Shown here: positions 18,801-25,997 of the stretch, in pieces
How positions within the stretch are numbered: position 1 is the stretch's first letter
Layout: the number at the start of each line of letters is the position of its first letter
NCBI GenBank assembly: GCA_009917545.1
Contig: QZDW01000007.1
Coordinates: 62,001 to 126,000, forward strand
DNA: 64,000 nucleotides
Direction: 5' to 3'
DNA from: a bacterium 1XD42-76
GTDB lineage: Bacteria > Bacillota > Clostridia > Lachnospirales > Lachnospiraceae
The notes under the pieces: generated by a model
The model's database searches: none
What the model saw: the letters and a program-made list of their open reading frames with translations, nothing else
What the model was told of the DNA's origin: nothing
Position numbers and translations under genes: made by a program

Positions 18801-18945
18801 CGCTGATAATTAACATCGGCATCTCCATTTCCGGAATCAGCTCCAGCTTTGAAGAGGTAATGGAAGAAAGACCGAAAACGATCAGGCAGAGCACGACTAA
18901 AAGTGTTGTAACCGGTCGTCTTAAGACCTGTTTTGTCAATCCCAT
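15820..18945 (-). CDS. RND family efflux transporter permease (AcrB/MMPL-like)
   Basis: A 1041-residue inner-membrane pump of the hydrophobe/amphiphile efflux type. It has an N-terminal membrane helix after VLRRPVTTLLVVLC, a large extracytoplasmic loop (about residues 45-320), a bundle of membrane helices with GVGMMVDNSIVVLESC carrying the proton-relay aspartate region, a second large loop (about 540-830) and a final helix bundle with FLMLVGTVVNNGILYVDT. Length is normal for RND pumps. The ATG at 18945 has AAGGAGG just upstream and lies ten bases after the adaptor stop. It uses the proton gradient to expel drugs or lipophilic compounds with the adaptor and TolC-like partners. Confidence 0.93.
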   Translation of the reverse strand: MGLTKQVLRRPVTTLLVVLCLIVFGLSSITSSKLELIPEMEMPMLIISAVYPGADPDNVEELVVKLIEDEVGTLSGVDSIMSMSSENFGMVMLSYEYGQDMDKAYDDLKKRLDGLANEFPDDVKTPTIIEMDINATASLVLAINNKAADNLYDYVDTRIVPELEKLGAVASVDVSGGQEQYIKVELIPEKLSQYHLSMNAVSGAISSADFSMPIGDTIVGGKKLSVTAGVTFDTVALLRKIPITLGNGNVIYMEDVANIYSTLEEKNGIGRYNGEDTIAVSVKKNQDSSDMEVSRDVLRTLDRLKAEDENLEVIVVNDYSDSIVSSLESVAQTMIMAVIVSMVIIFLFFGDIKASLIVGTSIPISILAALILMKSMGFSLNVITLSSLVLGVGMMVDNSIVVLESCFRYTGKGGFVEARNAAVEGTGVVLQSIIGGTVTTCVVFIPLALIKGMSGQMFKPLGFTIVFCMLASLVSAMTLVPLCYAFYLPKEKTENPASHILKALQDGYRALMNGLLKRKALVMITSVFLLVLSLFLATQLRMELMPADDPGIIALTIETQPGLTVERVDEILQRVEAYVVEDEDYDSYMLSYGSSGLSMSMGSQATLTVYLKDDRKRETGDILKEWRRELREWPDCSISLEEQSSLGSMSMGAADEIEYILVSTQYEELKRTSDRIVEELQARPEATHVHSSLENDAPLVEISVDPVKAAAEGLSPVQVASQVYMMLSGSEATTLNVNGKDISVMVEYPDGEYESIDQLQGIVLPTATGGSVALADIAKVGFKDSPLGIIKSDKEYQVTITGQLTDAANVEKLSFSENLKKNLQGFSDMLQGKAVEREKTPKEILQEEVVDKYLNGTISMQMNTMTEMQNEEFGSLGSAIGTAVFLVFVVMAAQFESPKFSLMVMTTIPFALIGSFGLLWLADCPISMPTLLGFLMLVGTVVNNGILYVDTVNQYRQEMDLDTALIEAGATRLRPIMMTTLTTVVAMIPMALAYGDAGAMMQGLALVDLGGMIASTVLALLMLPIYYKVMTPKKKAEPDYD

Positions 18946-18955
18946 GCCAGCCTCC

Positions 18956-20050
18956 TTACTGTCCAGCTGCCGACGCACTGCCAGCCTCGTCCGTTTCGTC
19001 CGCACGTCTTACATGCGCGCCGTCATAAAGCTCCTTTGTCCAGCTTACGATCACCTGATCTTCATAGCCAAGCCCGGAAAGCACCTCCTGCTTCTTGGCG
19101 TCGATCAGGCCTTCCTCAATGGGCCTTTTCCTTGCAACCCCTTCCAGCTCGTCAAAGGTGTAGACAAACGCCTCACCGCTGCTGTAAAAAACGCAGTCCA
19201 CCGGCACTGTCATCGTGTTTTCTGCTCTCTGTGACACAACATAAAGCTTTGCCTTTGTCCCTGTCGGCAGCGCCTCTGCCGCATCCAGTGATGCCTTCAC
19301 CTTGAAAAGTCCGGTTGCGGCATCCACCATTGTGGACAGCTCCGTAATCGTTCCGGTATATTCCATGCCGTTCTTCTCGATCACGACAGGAGCACCCAGA
19401 AAGAGCCCGCCAAGCACCTTCTCCGTCACGGCAAAGGAAACGGACTTATTCCCCTCACCGGAAATGACACCCACCATTCCGCTGCCAACCATATCATGCA
19501 CTTCAACGTCAAACTGCTCCAAAAGCCCGGCAATCGGCGCTGTCACGGTACTGTTTTCCTTCTGGATATCGTAATTAAGCTTTGCAGATTGATACTGAAG
19601 CCGTGCCATCGAAACGCCGTTTACGGTCTGTTCATAGGCCTGGGCAGAAATATCTCCACTCTCATATAAGACCCGCATACGGTTTAAACTGTTCTGCGCA
19701 TCGTTTAAGGACACCTGTGCCGTGTCAAGCGTGATCTTAGCCGCGTCAAGCTGTTTATTGTCGATGCGGAACAGCGCCTGATCCTTAGCCACCATATCTC
19801 CCATCTTTGCATAAACCTCGAGAACCTCGCCTGCAGCTTTGGGGATGATATAGACCACATCTGCCGGTTCAATTGTTCCCATAAGTTCAGTAGACAGCTC
19901 AATCGTCCCCGCTTTTGGCGTATCCACCTGTACGATCGGATCCGGCACTGCCTCAATCTGCTCCTGCGGTTTATTCAGCCGTGCATATACTAGCGCCCCA
20001 AGCCCGAGAACCGCCAGGGCCCCCACTGCAAATTTCACTGGTTTCTTCAT
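18956..20050 (-). CDS. RND efflux periplasmic adaptor (HlyD/MFP family)
   Basis: A 364-residue membrane-fusion protein. Residues 5-25 form an N-terminal membrane anchor (VKFAVGALAVLGLGALVYA) without a lipobox cysteine. A lipoyl half-motif follows (GEVLEVYAKMGDMVAKDQALFRID), then a coiled-coil hairpin (about 98-165), the second lipoyl half (TVTAPIAGLLEQFDVEVHDMV), a beta-barrel domain and a C-terminal domain. It would link the RND pump to the TolC-like proteins. Its ATG overlaps the tetR stop in ATGA, so translation is coupled to the regulator. The pump gene follows ten bases later. Confidence 0.92.
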   Translation of the reverse strand: MKKPVKFAVGALAVLGLGALVYARLNKPQEQIEAVPDPIVQVDTPKAGTIELSTELMGTIEPADVVYIIPKAAGEVLEVYAKMGDMVAKDQALFRIDNKQLDAAKITLDTAQVSLNDAQNSLNRMRVLYESGDISAQAYEQTVNGVSMARLQYQSAKLNYDIQKENSTVTAPIAGLLEQFDVEVHDMVGSGMVGVISGEGNKSVSFAVTEKVLGGLFLGAPVVIEKNGMEYTGTITELSTMVDAATGLFKVKASLDAAEALPTGTKAKLYVVSQRAENTMTVPVDCVFYSSGEAFVYTFDELEGVARKRPIEEGLIDAKKQEVLSGLGYEDQVIVSWTKELYDGAHVRRADETDEAGSASAAGQ

Positions 20051-20721
20051 GTCTCCTCCTTGCCTGATACTTTCCTTTCCCTTGTCTCTTTCTGTCCTTT
20101 CTCTGCAGGACAGACTCCGTACCGCAAAAGCCTCATACGCCTTTTATAGGCCGATGCCGCCTCTTCACAGGAGGCGCAGTCGTTTAAAAACTCTTTCATC
20201 GCCATCATCAGGATAATGCGGTGCATGTCAAACAGATCGCAAAAACCTGTCAGATCCAGGGGACACTTTGTTTTGTCACAATTTTCATACATCCACTCCA
20301 TATACCGCTTATTGATGTCACAGGAAATCGCGTCTGCCTCCATTCCAGCCTTGAAAAATTCGGAAAAGGAGTTGCTCTTAATCATATTCCGGATGATCCC
20401 GATAAATCCTCTTTCATTGATCTGAACCATTGTGTAGTCCAATGCATGCTCAAAGACCTCCCAGATATCCCCGTTTGTCTTTTTCAACCACTGTACATAA
20501 AATCTCATGTGGTTCTTGATCTGATCGCTGATTAACCATGTCAACAGCTCATATTTATCCGTAAAATATGTATAAAAACTTCCTCTCGATATCTCCGCGG
20601 CCCGGATAATCCGGTTTATGGAAGCCTCCTCCGGAGGAACACGCATAAATTCCTGGAAGGCGGCATTACGGATTGCCTCTGCTTTTTCACGGGGCAGCCG
20701 AAAAAAACGCTCCGTCGGCAT
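20047..20721 (-). CDS. TetR/AcrR family regulator of the efflux operon
   Basis: A 224-residue one-component regulator. Residues 1-60 hold the TetR HTH: EAIRNAAFQEF, then INRIIRAAEISRGSFYTYFTDKYELL, the classic recognition-helix signature. The C-terminal 160 residues are helical and would bind an inducer, perhaps the pump substrate. CDKTKCPLDLTGFC and NDCASCEE add several cysteines, which could be redox- or metal-sensitive (inference). The real start is the ATG at 20721; an earlier frame to 20790 would begin inside the -10 box. The start codon follows a run of 11 G that forms the SD region. It is the first gene of its own operon, so it autoregulates. Confidence 0.9.
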   Translation of the reverse strand: MPTERFFRLPREKAEAIRNAAFQEFMRVPPEEASINRIIRAAEISRGSFYTYFTDKYELLTWLISDQIKNHMRFYVQWLKKTNGDIWEVFEHALDYTMVQINERGFIGIIRNMIKSNSFSEFFKAGMEADAISCDINKRYMEWMYENCDKTKCPLDLTGFCDLFDMHRIILMMAMKEFLNDCASCEEAASAYKRRMRLLRYGVCPAEKGQKETRERKVSGKEET

Positions 20722-20723
20722 AA

Positions 20724-20734
20724 CCCCCCCCCCC
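20724..20734 (-). repeat. Homopolymer of 11 G (minus strand) in the tetR ribosome-binding region
   Basis: Eleven consecutive C on the plus strand lie between GAGA and TT-ATG of tetR. The tract serves as both SD and spacer, so each slipped base changes SD-to-start spacing. Long G tracts are typical slipped-strand contingency loci. Confidence 0.75.
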
Positions 20735-20773
20735 TCTCTTTTGCCCGATTTAACCATTTTTATCATCCAATGG

Positions 20774-20817
20774 TGACAACATGTCATCATTATAGTGACA
20801 CGATGTCACTCTGTCAA
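20774..20817 (-). promoter_or_regulatory. Efflux operon promoter with two TetR-type operators
   Basis: On the minus strand a perfect TTGACA (20812-20817), 17-base spacing and a perfect TATAAT (20789-20794). The spacer is filled by the perfect palindrome AGTGACACGATGTCACT (20794-20810). A second palindrome, TGACAACATGTCA (20774-20786), covers the predicted start point. Their centres are 22 bases apart, about two helical turns, and both contain TGACA/TGTCA half-sites. Confidence 0.85.
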
Positions 20818-20983
20818 TAAGTCATGGCGGATTTTATATTGATTTAAGAATTTGGAAATATTTATCCAGAATTTGATAAGAAGCGCAAAAGACAATTTTT
20901 ATTTAAAAAGGATTGTCTGAAAGATGATCTTGTTAAAATATTTATATAGTATATGAAAGATGGTGCAATATGGTTTTATAGTA

Positions 20984-21085
20984 ACCTTCATGCGCCCACA
21001 GGCAAGCGCATCATCATGAATGAATGTAATCAAGGCGCATTGGGCATACCTAAATTTAGATCGCCTGCGGCGATGGACTTTCTTA
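20984..21085 (-). repeat. REP-like palindromic repeat, copy 2 (long form)
   Basis: In minus orientation it reads GAAAGTCCATCGCCGCAGGC, then GATCTAAATTTAGGTATGCC, then an insertion containing ATTCATTCATGATGATGCGC, and ends GGGCGCATGAAGG. It lies head to tail with copy 3. The stretch 20818-21234 holds no gene, only these two repeats and AT-rich flanks. Confidence 0.75.
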
Positions 21086-21090
21086 GGAAA

Positions 21091-21170
21091 CCTTCATGCG
21101 CCCGGCCGGCGGGCGCACCTGGTATCCCTGAATTCAGCTCGCCTGACGGCGATGCGACTTTTAAAGTAAT
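21091..21170 (-). repeat. REP-like palindromic repeat, copy 3 (short form)
   Basis: In minus orientation: ATTACTTTAAAAGTCGC, ATCGCCGTCAGGCGA, GCTGAATTCAGGGATACC, then TGCGCCCGCCGGCCGGGCGC, a strong palindrome, and ATGAAGG. This is the clearest full copy and shows the two-hairpin design. Confidence 0.8.
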
Positions 21171-21234
21171 CGTTATGATAAAACACTTCCTTGAAGAAGC
21201 AGATTCCCGGCCTTCCTTATCCTATCCTGTCACA

Positions 21235-21777
21235 TCATTTCAGCTTTTCTGCCGTCTCAAGCGCCAGAGCGGAATCCCTGGTAATCGTCCCGTCCGGTAA
21301 GATAAACACCGGAATTCCCACGCGGCCTTCCTTGCGGATTTCCTCGTAAAGCTCCGGATTTCCCTCCCGGATCTTAAGAAACAGGCGCATATCCTGCATA
21401 TTTTCCACAATATCATGGAATTCCACTTTAAGCTCCTTTTCACGAATGACGCCAAGCTTCTCCCGGCAGGCCTTACACAGATGGGAACCCACCATAATAA
21501 CGACCGGGCGCTTTACCCTGCGGGCCGCCTCAAAGGCTGTCTCGCAGTCCAAGGTCACTGTTCCGTCCTCCAGAACGAACAGGGGAATCCCAATCTGATT
21601 CTCTTTACGGCAGGCATCAAAGATCTCCGGATGACCCTCGCGGAGCTTTAAAAACTCCTTTACATAGTCGAGTGCTTTCTCCATATCGTGGAACTCGATC
21701 GGCAGGTGTTCCCGTTCAATCACCTCAAGCGCCGCTACACAGTCCTTACACACATGGTTTCCTACCATTGTAATCAT
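21235..21777 (-). CDS. Tandem glutaredoxin-like protein (two CxxC domains)
   Basis: A 180-residue protein made of two copies of one domain of about 90 residues. Each begins with a strand and a redox motif: MVGNHVCKDC (Cys10, Cys13) and MVGSHLCKAC (Cys101, Cys104). Each continues with EFHD, a helix with FLKLREGHPE or FLKIREGNPE, then a cis-proline-like GIPLFVLEDGT or GIPVFILPDGT. This is the thioredoxin/glutaredoxin fold. It probably acts as a cytosolic thiol-disulfide reductant. The start has AAGGAGG seven bases before the ATG. It stands alone between repeats, but the divergent neighbour is a CoA-disulfide-reductase-like flavoprotein, a plausible partner. Confidence 0.75.
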   Translation of the reverse strand: MITMVGNHVCKDCVAALEVIEREHLPIEFHDMEKALDYVKEFLKLREGHPEIFDACRKENQIGIPLFVLEDGTVTLDCETAFEAARRVKRPVVIMVGSHLCKACREKLGVIREKELKVEFHDIVENMQDMRLFLKIREGNPELYEEIRKEGRVGIPVFILPDGTITRDSALALETAEKLK

Positions 21778-21850
21778 ATCGTTTCCTCCTTCGCATTTTG
21801 GCTGTCAGACTTGAAATATCTGGCATTTTTCTTTATAATATATAGCAAAC

Positions 21851-21947
21851 CCTCATGCGCCCATGAGTGAGCGCACCACCATGAATGAAGCCAGTCCCGG
21901 CACATTTTGCATATCTGGACGTATGCCGCCTGTTGGCGGACTTTGAT
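21851..21947 (-). repeat. REP-like palindromic repeat, copy 4 (diverged long form)
   Basis: In minus orientation it reads AAAGTCCGCCAACAGGCGGC, then CCAGATATGCAAAATG, an insertion with TTCATTCATGGTGGTGCGCT, and GGGCGCATGAGGG. It shares the insertion with copy 2. It lies in the 318-base gap between the glutaredoxin-like gene and the flavoprotein gene. Confidence 0.65.
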
Positions 21948-22095
21948 TATAATCATTCTGGCTTTTTACCCGGCGTTCGGGGCGCTTCCCAATATAGCAG
22001 GCAAGAAAATTGTCGTTTCTTATAAAATACCATTTTCTTTCTCGAATGGCAAGTGGTATAATAAATAATATATACTGAGAAAAGGAGACCAGGCC

Positions 22096-23730
22096 ATGAA
22101 AGTATTGATACTCGGCGGAGTGGCCGCCGGCACCAAGACTGCTGCCAAGCTTCTGCGTGAAGACAGAAGCTGTGAGGTAACAATACTCACCAAAGGCAGT
22201 GAAATTTCCTATGCAGGCTGCGGGCTTCCCTATTATGTGGGAGACGTCATTCATGACAGGGAACAGCTGATTGTAAACTCTCCGGAGAAGTATGCGAAAC
22301 TGACCGGGGCTTCTGTATTGACACAGACAGAAGCCGTCTCCGTAGACCCCGCCGGTCACAAGGTTACGGCAAAGGATCTGCGGACAGGAGAAACCAGTGA
22401 TTACTCGTATGATAAGCTGGTAATCGCGACCGGTGCTTCTCCGTTTGTCCCGGACATTCCCGGGCTGAATTTAAAAAATATTTTCGTTATGAGGACGCCC
22501 GGCGACGCTATCAGCCTCAGAGAAGCCGTAGAATCCGGCGAAATTAAACGGGCAGTTGTAGCAGGCGGCGGCTTTATCGGGCTTGAGGTGGCAGAAAACC
22601 TGGCCGCCAGAGGCGTAAAGACTACGGTGATTGATTTTGCCCCGCACGTTCTCCCCAATTTCCTTGACCCGGAGATGGCCGAATATGTGGAAAATAAGAT
22701 GGCGGACGCCGGAATCATGCCCATGACGGGCGTGGCGCTCGAAGGCGCGCTCGGTACGGATAAGGTAGAAAAAGTCCAGACCAGCAAGCGGTCCATGAAG
22801 GCGGACGCGCTGATTCTGGCAATCGGGATCCGGCCCAATACGGCGTTCCTTGAGGGAACGGGACTGGAGATGGTAAAGGGAACCATCGTTACCGATCCAT
22901 ATCTCCAGACCAACGTAGCGGATATCTACGCAGTCGGCGACTGTGCAATGGTGACGAACCGCGAGACAGGGAAGCCGGCCTGGTCGCCAATGGGTTCCAC
23001 GGCCAACATCGCAGGGCGTGTGCTGGCTCAGAACCTTGCCGGAGCAAAGCTTGAATATCCCGGCGTCTTGGGCACCGGTGTGGCAAAGCTTCCGGGCAAT
23101 ATCAGTGTAGGCCGTACCGGGCTTACAGAGACTGCCGCAAAGGCAGAGGGCTTCGACGTTGTCTGCGCACTGTCTGTGGTTGACGATAAGGCCCATTATT
23201 ATCCCGGAGCAGGCTCCTTTATTATCAAACTGACGGCTGACAGGACAACGAGGAAGCTCCTGGGAGTACAGGTACTGGGCGCCGGAGCTGTCGATAAGGT
23301 GACAGACATCTGCGTGACAGCGATCTCCCTGGGCGCGACGGTAGACCAGCTTGCGCTCATGGATTTTGCCTACGCACCGCCGTTCTCCACTGCCATCCAT
23401 CCGCTTGCACAGAGCATTAACGTGCTGATGAACAAGCTGGACGGCAATCTGGAATCCTGCACGCCGGCAGAGTATGCCGAAGGGGCGGCAGAGGGCCGTG
23501 AGATCATTGACTGTTCACCGGCTCCCGCTCTGCACACCAAAAAATATCTGGATCTCACCACAATTTCAGGCGCGGTAGACGGGATTGGCAAAGACGATAA
23601 GCTGCTTCTGGTCTGTGCCAAGGGGAAACGTGCCTACCTGACGCAGAACAGGCTCAAATATTATGGCTATACCAACACAATGGTGCTCGAGGGCGGCCTG
23701 ACTTTTACAGAAATCGACGAAAACAAATAA
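22096..23730 (+). CDS. CoA-disulfide-reductase-like FAD/NAD oxidoreductase with C-terminal rhodanese domain
   Basis: A 544-residue flavoprotein. FAD-binding VLILGGVAAGTKTAAKL is at the N-terminus, SYAGCGLPYY has the single redox cysteine (Cys42) of CoADR/NADH oxidase enzymes, VVAGGGFIGLEVAENL is the NAD site and IYAVGDCAMV the second FAD contact. After the dimerisation domain (to about residue 440) there is a small rhodanese-like domain with LLVCAKGKRA (Cys507). CoADR-rhodanese fusions reduce CoA disulfide, persulfides or polysulfide. The ATG follows AAAGGAGA. It is directly followed by a siroheme Fe-S reductase, pointing to sulfur reduction. The C-terminal domain is shorter than usual. Confidence 0.88.
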   Translation: MKVLILGGVAAGTKTAAKLLREDRSCEVTILTKGSEISYAGCGLPYYVGDVIHDREQLIVNSPEKYAKLTGASVLTQTEAVSVDPAGHKVTAKDLRTGETSDYSYDKLVIATGASPFVPDIPGLNLKNIFVMRTPGDAISLREAVESGEIKRAVVAGGGFIGLEVAENLAARGVKTTVIDFAPHVLPNFLDPEMAEYVENKMADAGIMPMTGVALEGALGTDKVEKVQTSKRSMKADALILAIGIRPNTAFLEGTGLEMVKGTIVTDPYLQTNVADIYAVGDCAMVTNRETGKPAWSPMGSTANIAGRVLAQNLAGAKLEYPGVLGTGVAKLPGNISVGRTGLTETAAKAEGFDVVCALSVVDDKAHYYPGAGSFIIKLTADRTTRKLLGVQVLGAGAVDKVTDICVTAISLGATVDQLALMDFAYAPPFSTAIHPLAQSINVLMNKLDGNLESCTPAEYAEGAAEGREIIDCSPAPALHTKKYLDLTTISGAVDGIGKDDKLLLVCAKGKRAYLTQNRLKYYGYTNTMVLEGGLTFTEIDENK

Positions 23731-23745
23731 TAAGGAGGACACGAC

Positions 23746-24699
23746 ATGGCAACACTGACCATCAGCGCAGAGGATGAGAAACGCGTAAAAGCAATGGGTT
23801 TTTTGAGCAACAAAGGAACCGATAATTTCTCTGCCCGCATTATCACCATTAATGGAAAGGTGACGGCGGCTCAGCAGCGCTGTATCGCGGATGCCGCAGA
23901 AAAATTCGGCAACGGCATCGTTACCTATACGACACGCCTCACCGTCGAGGTGCAGGGTGTTCCCTATGATAAAATTGATGAGTTCCAGGCCTTCATCGCT
24001 AAGGAAGGGCTCGTAACCGGCGGAACCGGTTCTCTCGTCCGCCCGGTCGTTTCCTGTAAAGGAACCACCTGTCAGTACGGACTTCTGGATTCCTTCGGCC
24101 TCTCCGAGGAGATCCACCATCGTTTCTATGAAGGCTACCGCACAGTAAGACTGCCGCATAAGTTCAAAATCGCAGTCGGCGGATGCCCCAATAACTGCGT
24201 GAAGCCGGATCTGAACGACCTCGGTATCATCGGCCAGTATATCCCGCAGTTCGATGAAGACGAGTGCAACGGCTGCAAAAAGTGTTCCGTGGAGACGGCA
24301 TGTCCCATGAAGGCCGCCAAGGTCGAGGACGGCATCCTGAATATTGATCCGGAGCTCTGCAACAACTGCGGACGCTGCATCGGCACCTGCCATTTTGATG
24401 CTTTAAGCGAAGGTACATACGGCTACAAGATCTATATTGGCGGACGCTGGGGCAAAAAGGTAGCACACGGTAGGGCCCTTGGTAAGGTCTTTACTGATAA
24501 GGAAGAAGCCCTCAGCGTAATTGAAAAGGCGATCCTGTTATTCCGTGAGCAGGGCAATACCGGCGAGCGCTTCGCTGCTACCATTGATCGTCTTGGCTTT
24601 GAAAACGTGGAGGCGCAGCTTCTGTCGAATGAAATTCTGGAAAGAAAGCAGGCCATCCTCGACGCTAGGCTCCATCTTACGGGAGGCGCTACCTGCTAA
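23746..24699 (+). CDS. Siroheme/4Fe-4S reductase with ferredoxin domain (AsrC-like sulfite or nitrite reductase)
   Basis: A 317-residue redox enzyme. The N-terminal half is the ferredoxin-like half-domain of nitrite/sulfite reductases. VSCKGTTCQYG (about residue 104) and GGCPNNCVKPDLND (about 147) supply the four cysteines for the siroheme-coupled 4Fe-4S cluster. A two-cluster ferredoxin insert follows: CNGCKKCSVETACP and CNNCGRCIGTCHFDAL. This is the layout of anaerobic sulfite reductase subunit C and related small siroheme proteins. It starts 15 bases after the flavoprotein stop with AAGGAGG between, so the two form an operon in which the flavoprotein could feed electrons. Sulfite versus nitrite cannot be decided here. 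Confidence 0.85.
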   Translation: MATLTISAEDEKRVKAMGFLSNKGTDNFSARIITINGKVTAAQQRCIADAAEKFGNGIVTYTTRLTVEVQGVPYDKIDEFQAFIAKEGLVTGGTGSLVRPVVSCKGTTCQYGLLDSFGLSEEIHHRFYEGYRTVRLPHKFKIAVGGCPNNCVKPDLNDLGIIGQYIPQFDEDECNGCKKCSVETACPMKAAKVEDGILNIDPELCNNCGRCIGTCHFDALSEGTYGYKIYIGGRWGKKVAHGRALGKVFTDKEEALSVIEKAILLFREQGNTGERFAATIDRLGFENVEAQLLSNEILERKQAILDARLHLTGGATC

Positions 24700-24774
24700 G
24701 TGCCAAAAGCTCCGGCAGCGGCCATAAGAACAACAAACAGCCTGGCGGATGCTATGCCGCCGCAAAAAGAAAAA

Positions 24775-24814
24775 CGAATCCCCGTACCGTGCTGGAACCT
24801 GGCACGGGGATTCG
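24775..24814 (+). terminator. Terminator of the flavoprotein/siroheme operon
   Basis: CGAATCCCCGT (24775-24785) pairs with ACGGGGATTCG (24804-24814), followed by TTCTTCTT. A closely similar hairpin, also with AATCCCCG arms, lies at 26841-26876. Confidence 0.8.
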
Positions 24815-24852
24815 TTCTTCTTGGCAAATACAGACCTTTACAAAACAGATAA

Positions 24853-25098
24853 GGAAGTGCAAAATCTGACAGGCCGGGTATGCTTGATGAGGCTGATTTG
24901 CGGGTTGCGGCAGGCGTGCAAAGCTATTCGGCGGCTGTGTACGATATTCTTGATAGATATGCAGGTCAGGGAATCTATGTGGACTATCCGAGTGGGGCAC
25001 GTCGGACACTGGAAGCGGCAGTACGGTGCTGTGTGGTAACTTCCATGAACCAGACGGCAGCGCAGGTCACAAATGGAGATATGCTATTCTTAGAATAA
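24853..25098 (+). pseudogene. Phage minor capsid protein fragment
   Basis: An open stretch of about 80 codons without a proper start. Its middle, VDYPSGARRTLEAAVRCCVV followed by TSMNQTAAQV, resembles the conserved part of phage minor capsid protein 2 (YQSGxxxxLDVAVRRAVxTxxNQTA in relatives as I remember them). The flanks have no other phage structural gene, so this is a relic of a lost prophage. The frame ends at 25098. Confidence 0.55.
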
Positions 25099-25180
25099 TA
25101 AATCCCGATTTGTTAAGTGAGGAAACTACTGAGAAGCAGGCTTTTAATAAAATCGAAAATTGTTAGGTGAAATGATTGAA

Positions 25181-25633
25181 ATGACAGAGGTTAGGTTTTA
25201 TGAAAATATAGCGGATGAACTGCTTAAATTTGCAGTAATTTTTGCTAAAACTCAAAATAAATATGTATTTTGTAAACACAGAGACAGAGACACATGGGAA
25301 GTGCCCGGAGGTCACCGGGAAAACGGGGAAAATATAATGGATACAGCAAAAAGGGAGCTGTATGAGGAAACAGGAGCTTTGGAATTTGATATAGAGCCCA
25401 TTTGCATATATTCCGTTACAGCACCTGATAATTTGAATCATGAAAAAGAATCTTTTGGAATGTTGTTCTTTGCCGATATCAAATGTTTTGAAGCAAAGTT
25501 ACATAATGAAATTGAAAAAATCATAATAACAGATAAATTTCCAGAGAGATGGACATACCCTTACATTCAGCCTCGTTTGATTGAAGAAGTAAAGAGACGG
25601 GGGTATCTCCAGACTGGCCGTGGAGGGGCCTGA
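25181..25633 (+). CDS. NUDIX hydrolase
   Basis: A 150-residue NUDIX-fold hydrolase with a perfect Nudix box near residues 43-65: G x5 E x7 REUxEExGU, seen as GHRENGE, then NIMDTAK, then RELYEETGA. It begins with TEVRFYENIADELLKFAV. It probably cleaves a nucleoside diphosphate linked to another group. Codon use is more AT-rich than the core genes and it lies in decayed mobile DNA, so it may be acquired. The ATG at 25181 is preferred; TTG at 25160 and ATG at 25172 are in frame. The last residues (LQTGRGGA) may be run-on sequence. Confidence 0.85.
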   Translation: MTEVRFYENIADELLKFAVIFAKTQNKYVFCKHRDRDTWEVPGGHRENGENIMDTAKRELYEETGALEFDIEPICIYSVTAPDNLNHEKESFGMLFFADIKCFEAKLHNEIEKIIITDKFPERWTYPYIQPRLIEEVKRRGYLQTGRGGA

Positions 25634-25682
25634 CGCGACAGACGGCTAAACCGTGGTAAGATGTCGAAATCCCGACAAAAAG

Positions 25683-25817
25683 TTAAAAAATTTCCCTCCT
25701 TGAAGTTTCGCTAAATCTATCCTTTGGGAAAGTTACATTGATTCGGTCATAATTATTCCTGATATATTTATTGATGGCTTTTTGTTGGGCTTTATTGACT
25801 TTGTTATTCTCTGACAT
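25683..25817 (-). pseudogene. Truncated Arc/RHH-type mobile-element protein
   Basis: An ATG at 25817 opens a 44-residue frame starting MSENNKVNKAQQKAINKYIR, then NNYDRINVTFPKDRF, the start of a ribbon-helix-helix protein very common on Clostridia integrative elements (usually about 65 residues). The second half is missing: the frame runs into SETSRREIF and stops. It has AAGGTG upstream. It would not fold as a full RHH dimer. Confidence 0.55.
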
Positions 25818-25997
25818 ACAGACACCTTCGTTCCTCTAATTGGTTTTAATCGGGCAGTATTTATGAAAGGCACCTTTTCACCATACCAAAATCACAGTGG
25901 AAATATCTATTGACATAAATATGTGAACTCAGCAAATATACTGAAAGGCGGGCGGAACCATCGAAAGGGGAAGCAAAGGGGATGGTGAGATACCCCA

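Noticed and set aside
20984-21170. CRISPR-like array at the paired repeats
   Set aside because: Only two units, of unequal length (102 and 80 bp), internally palindromic and without spacers; similar units are dispersed elsewhere.
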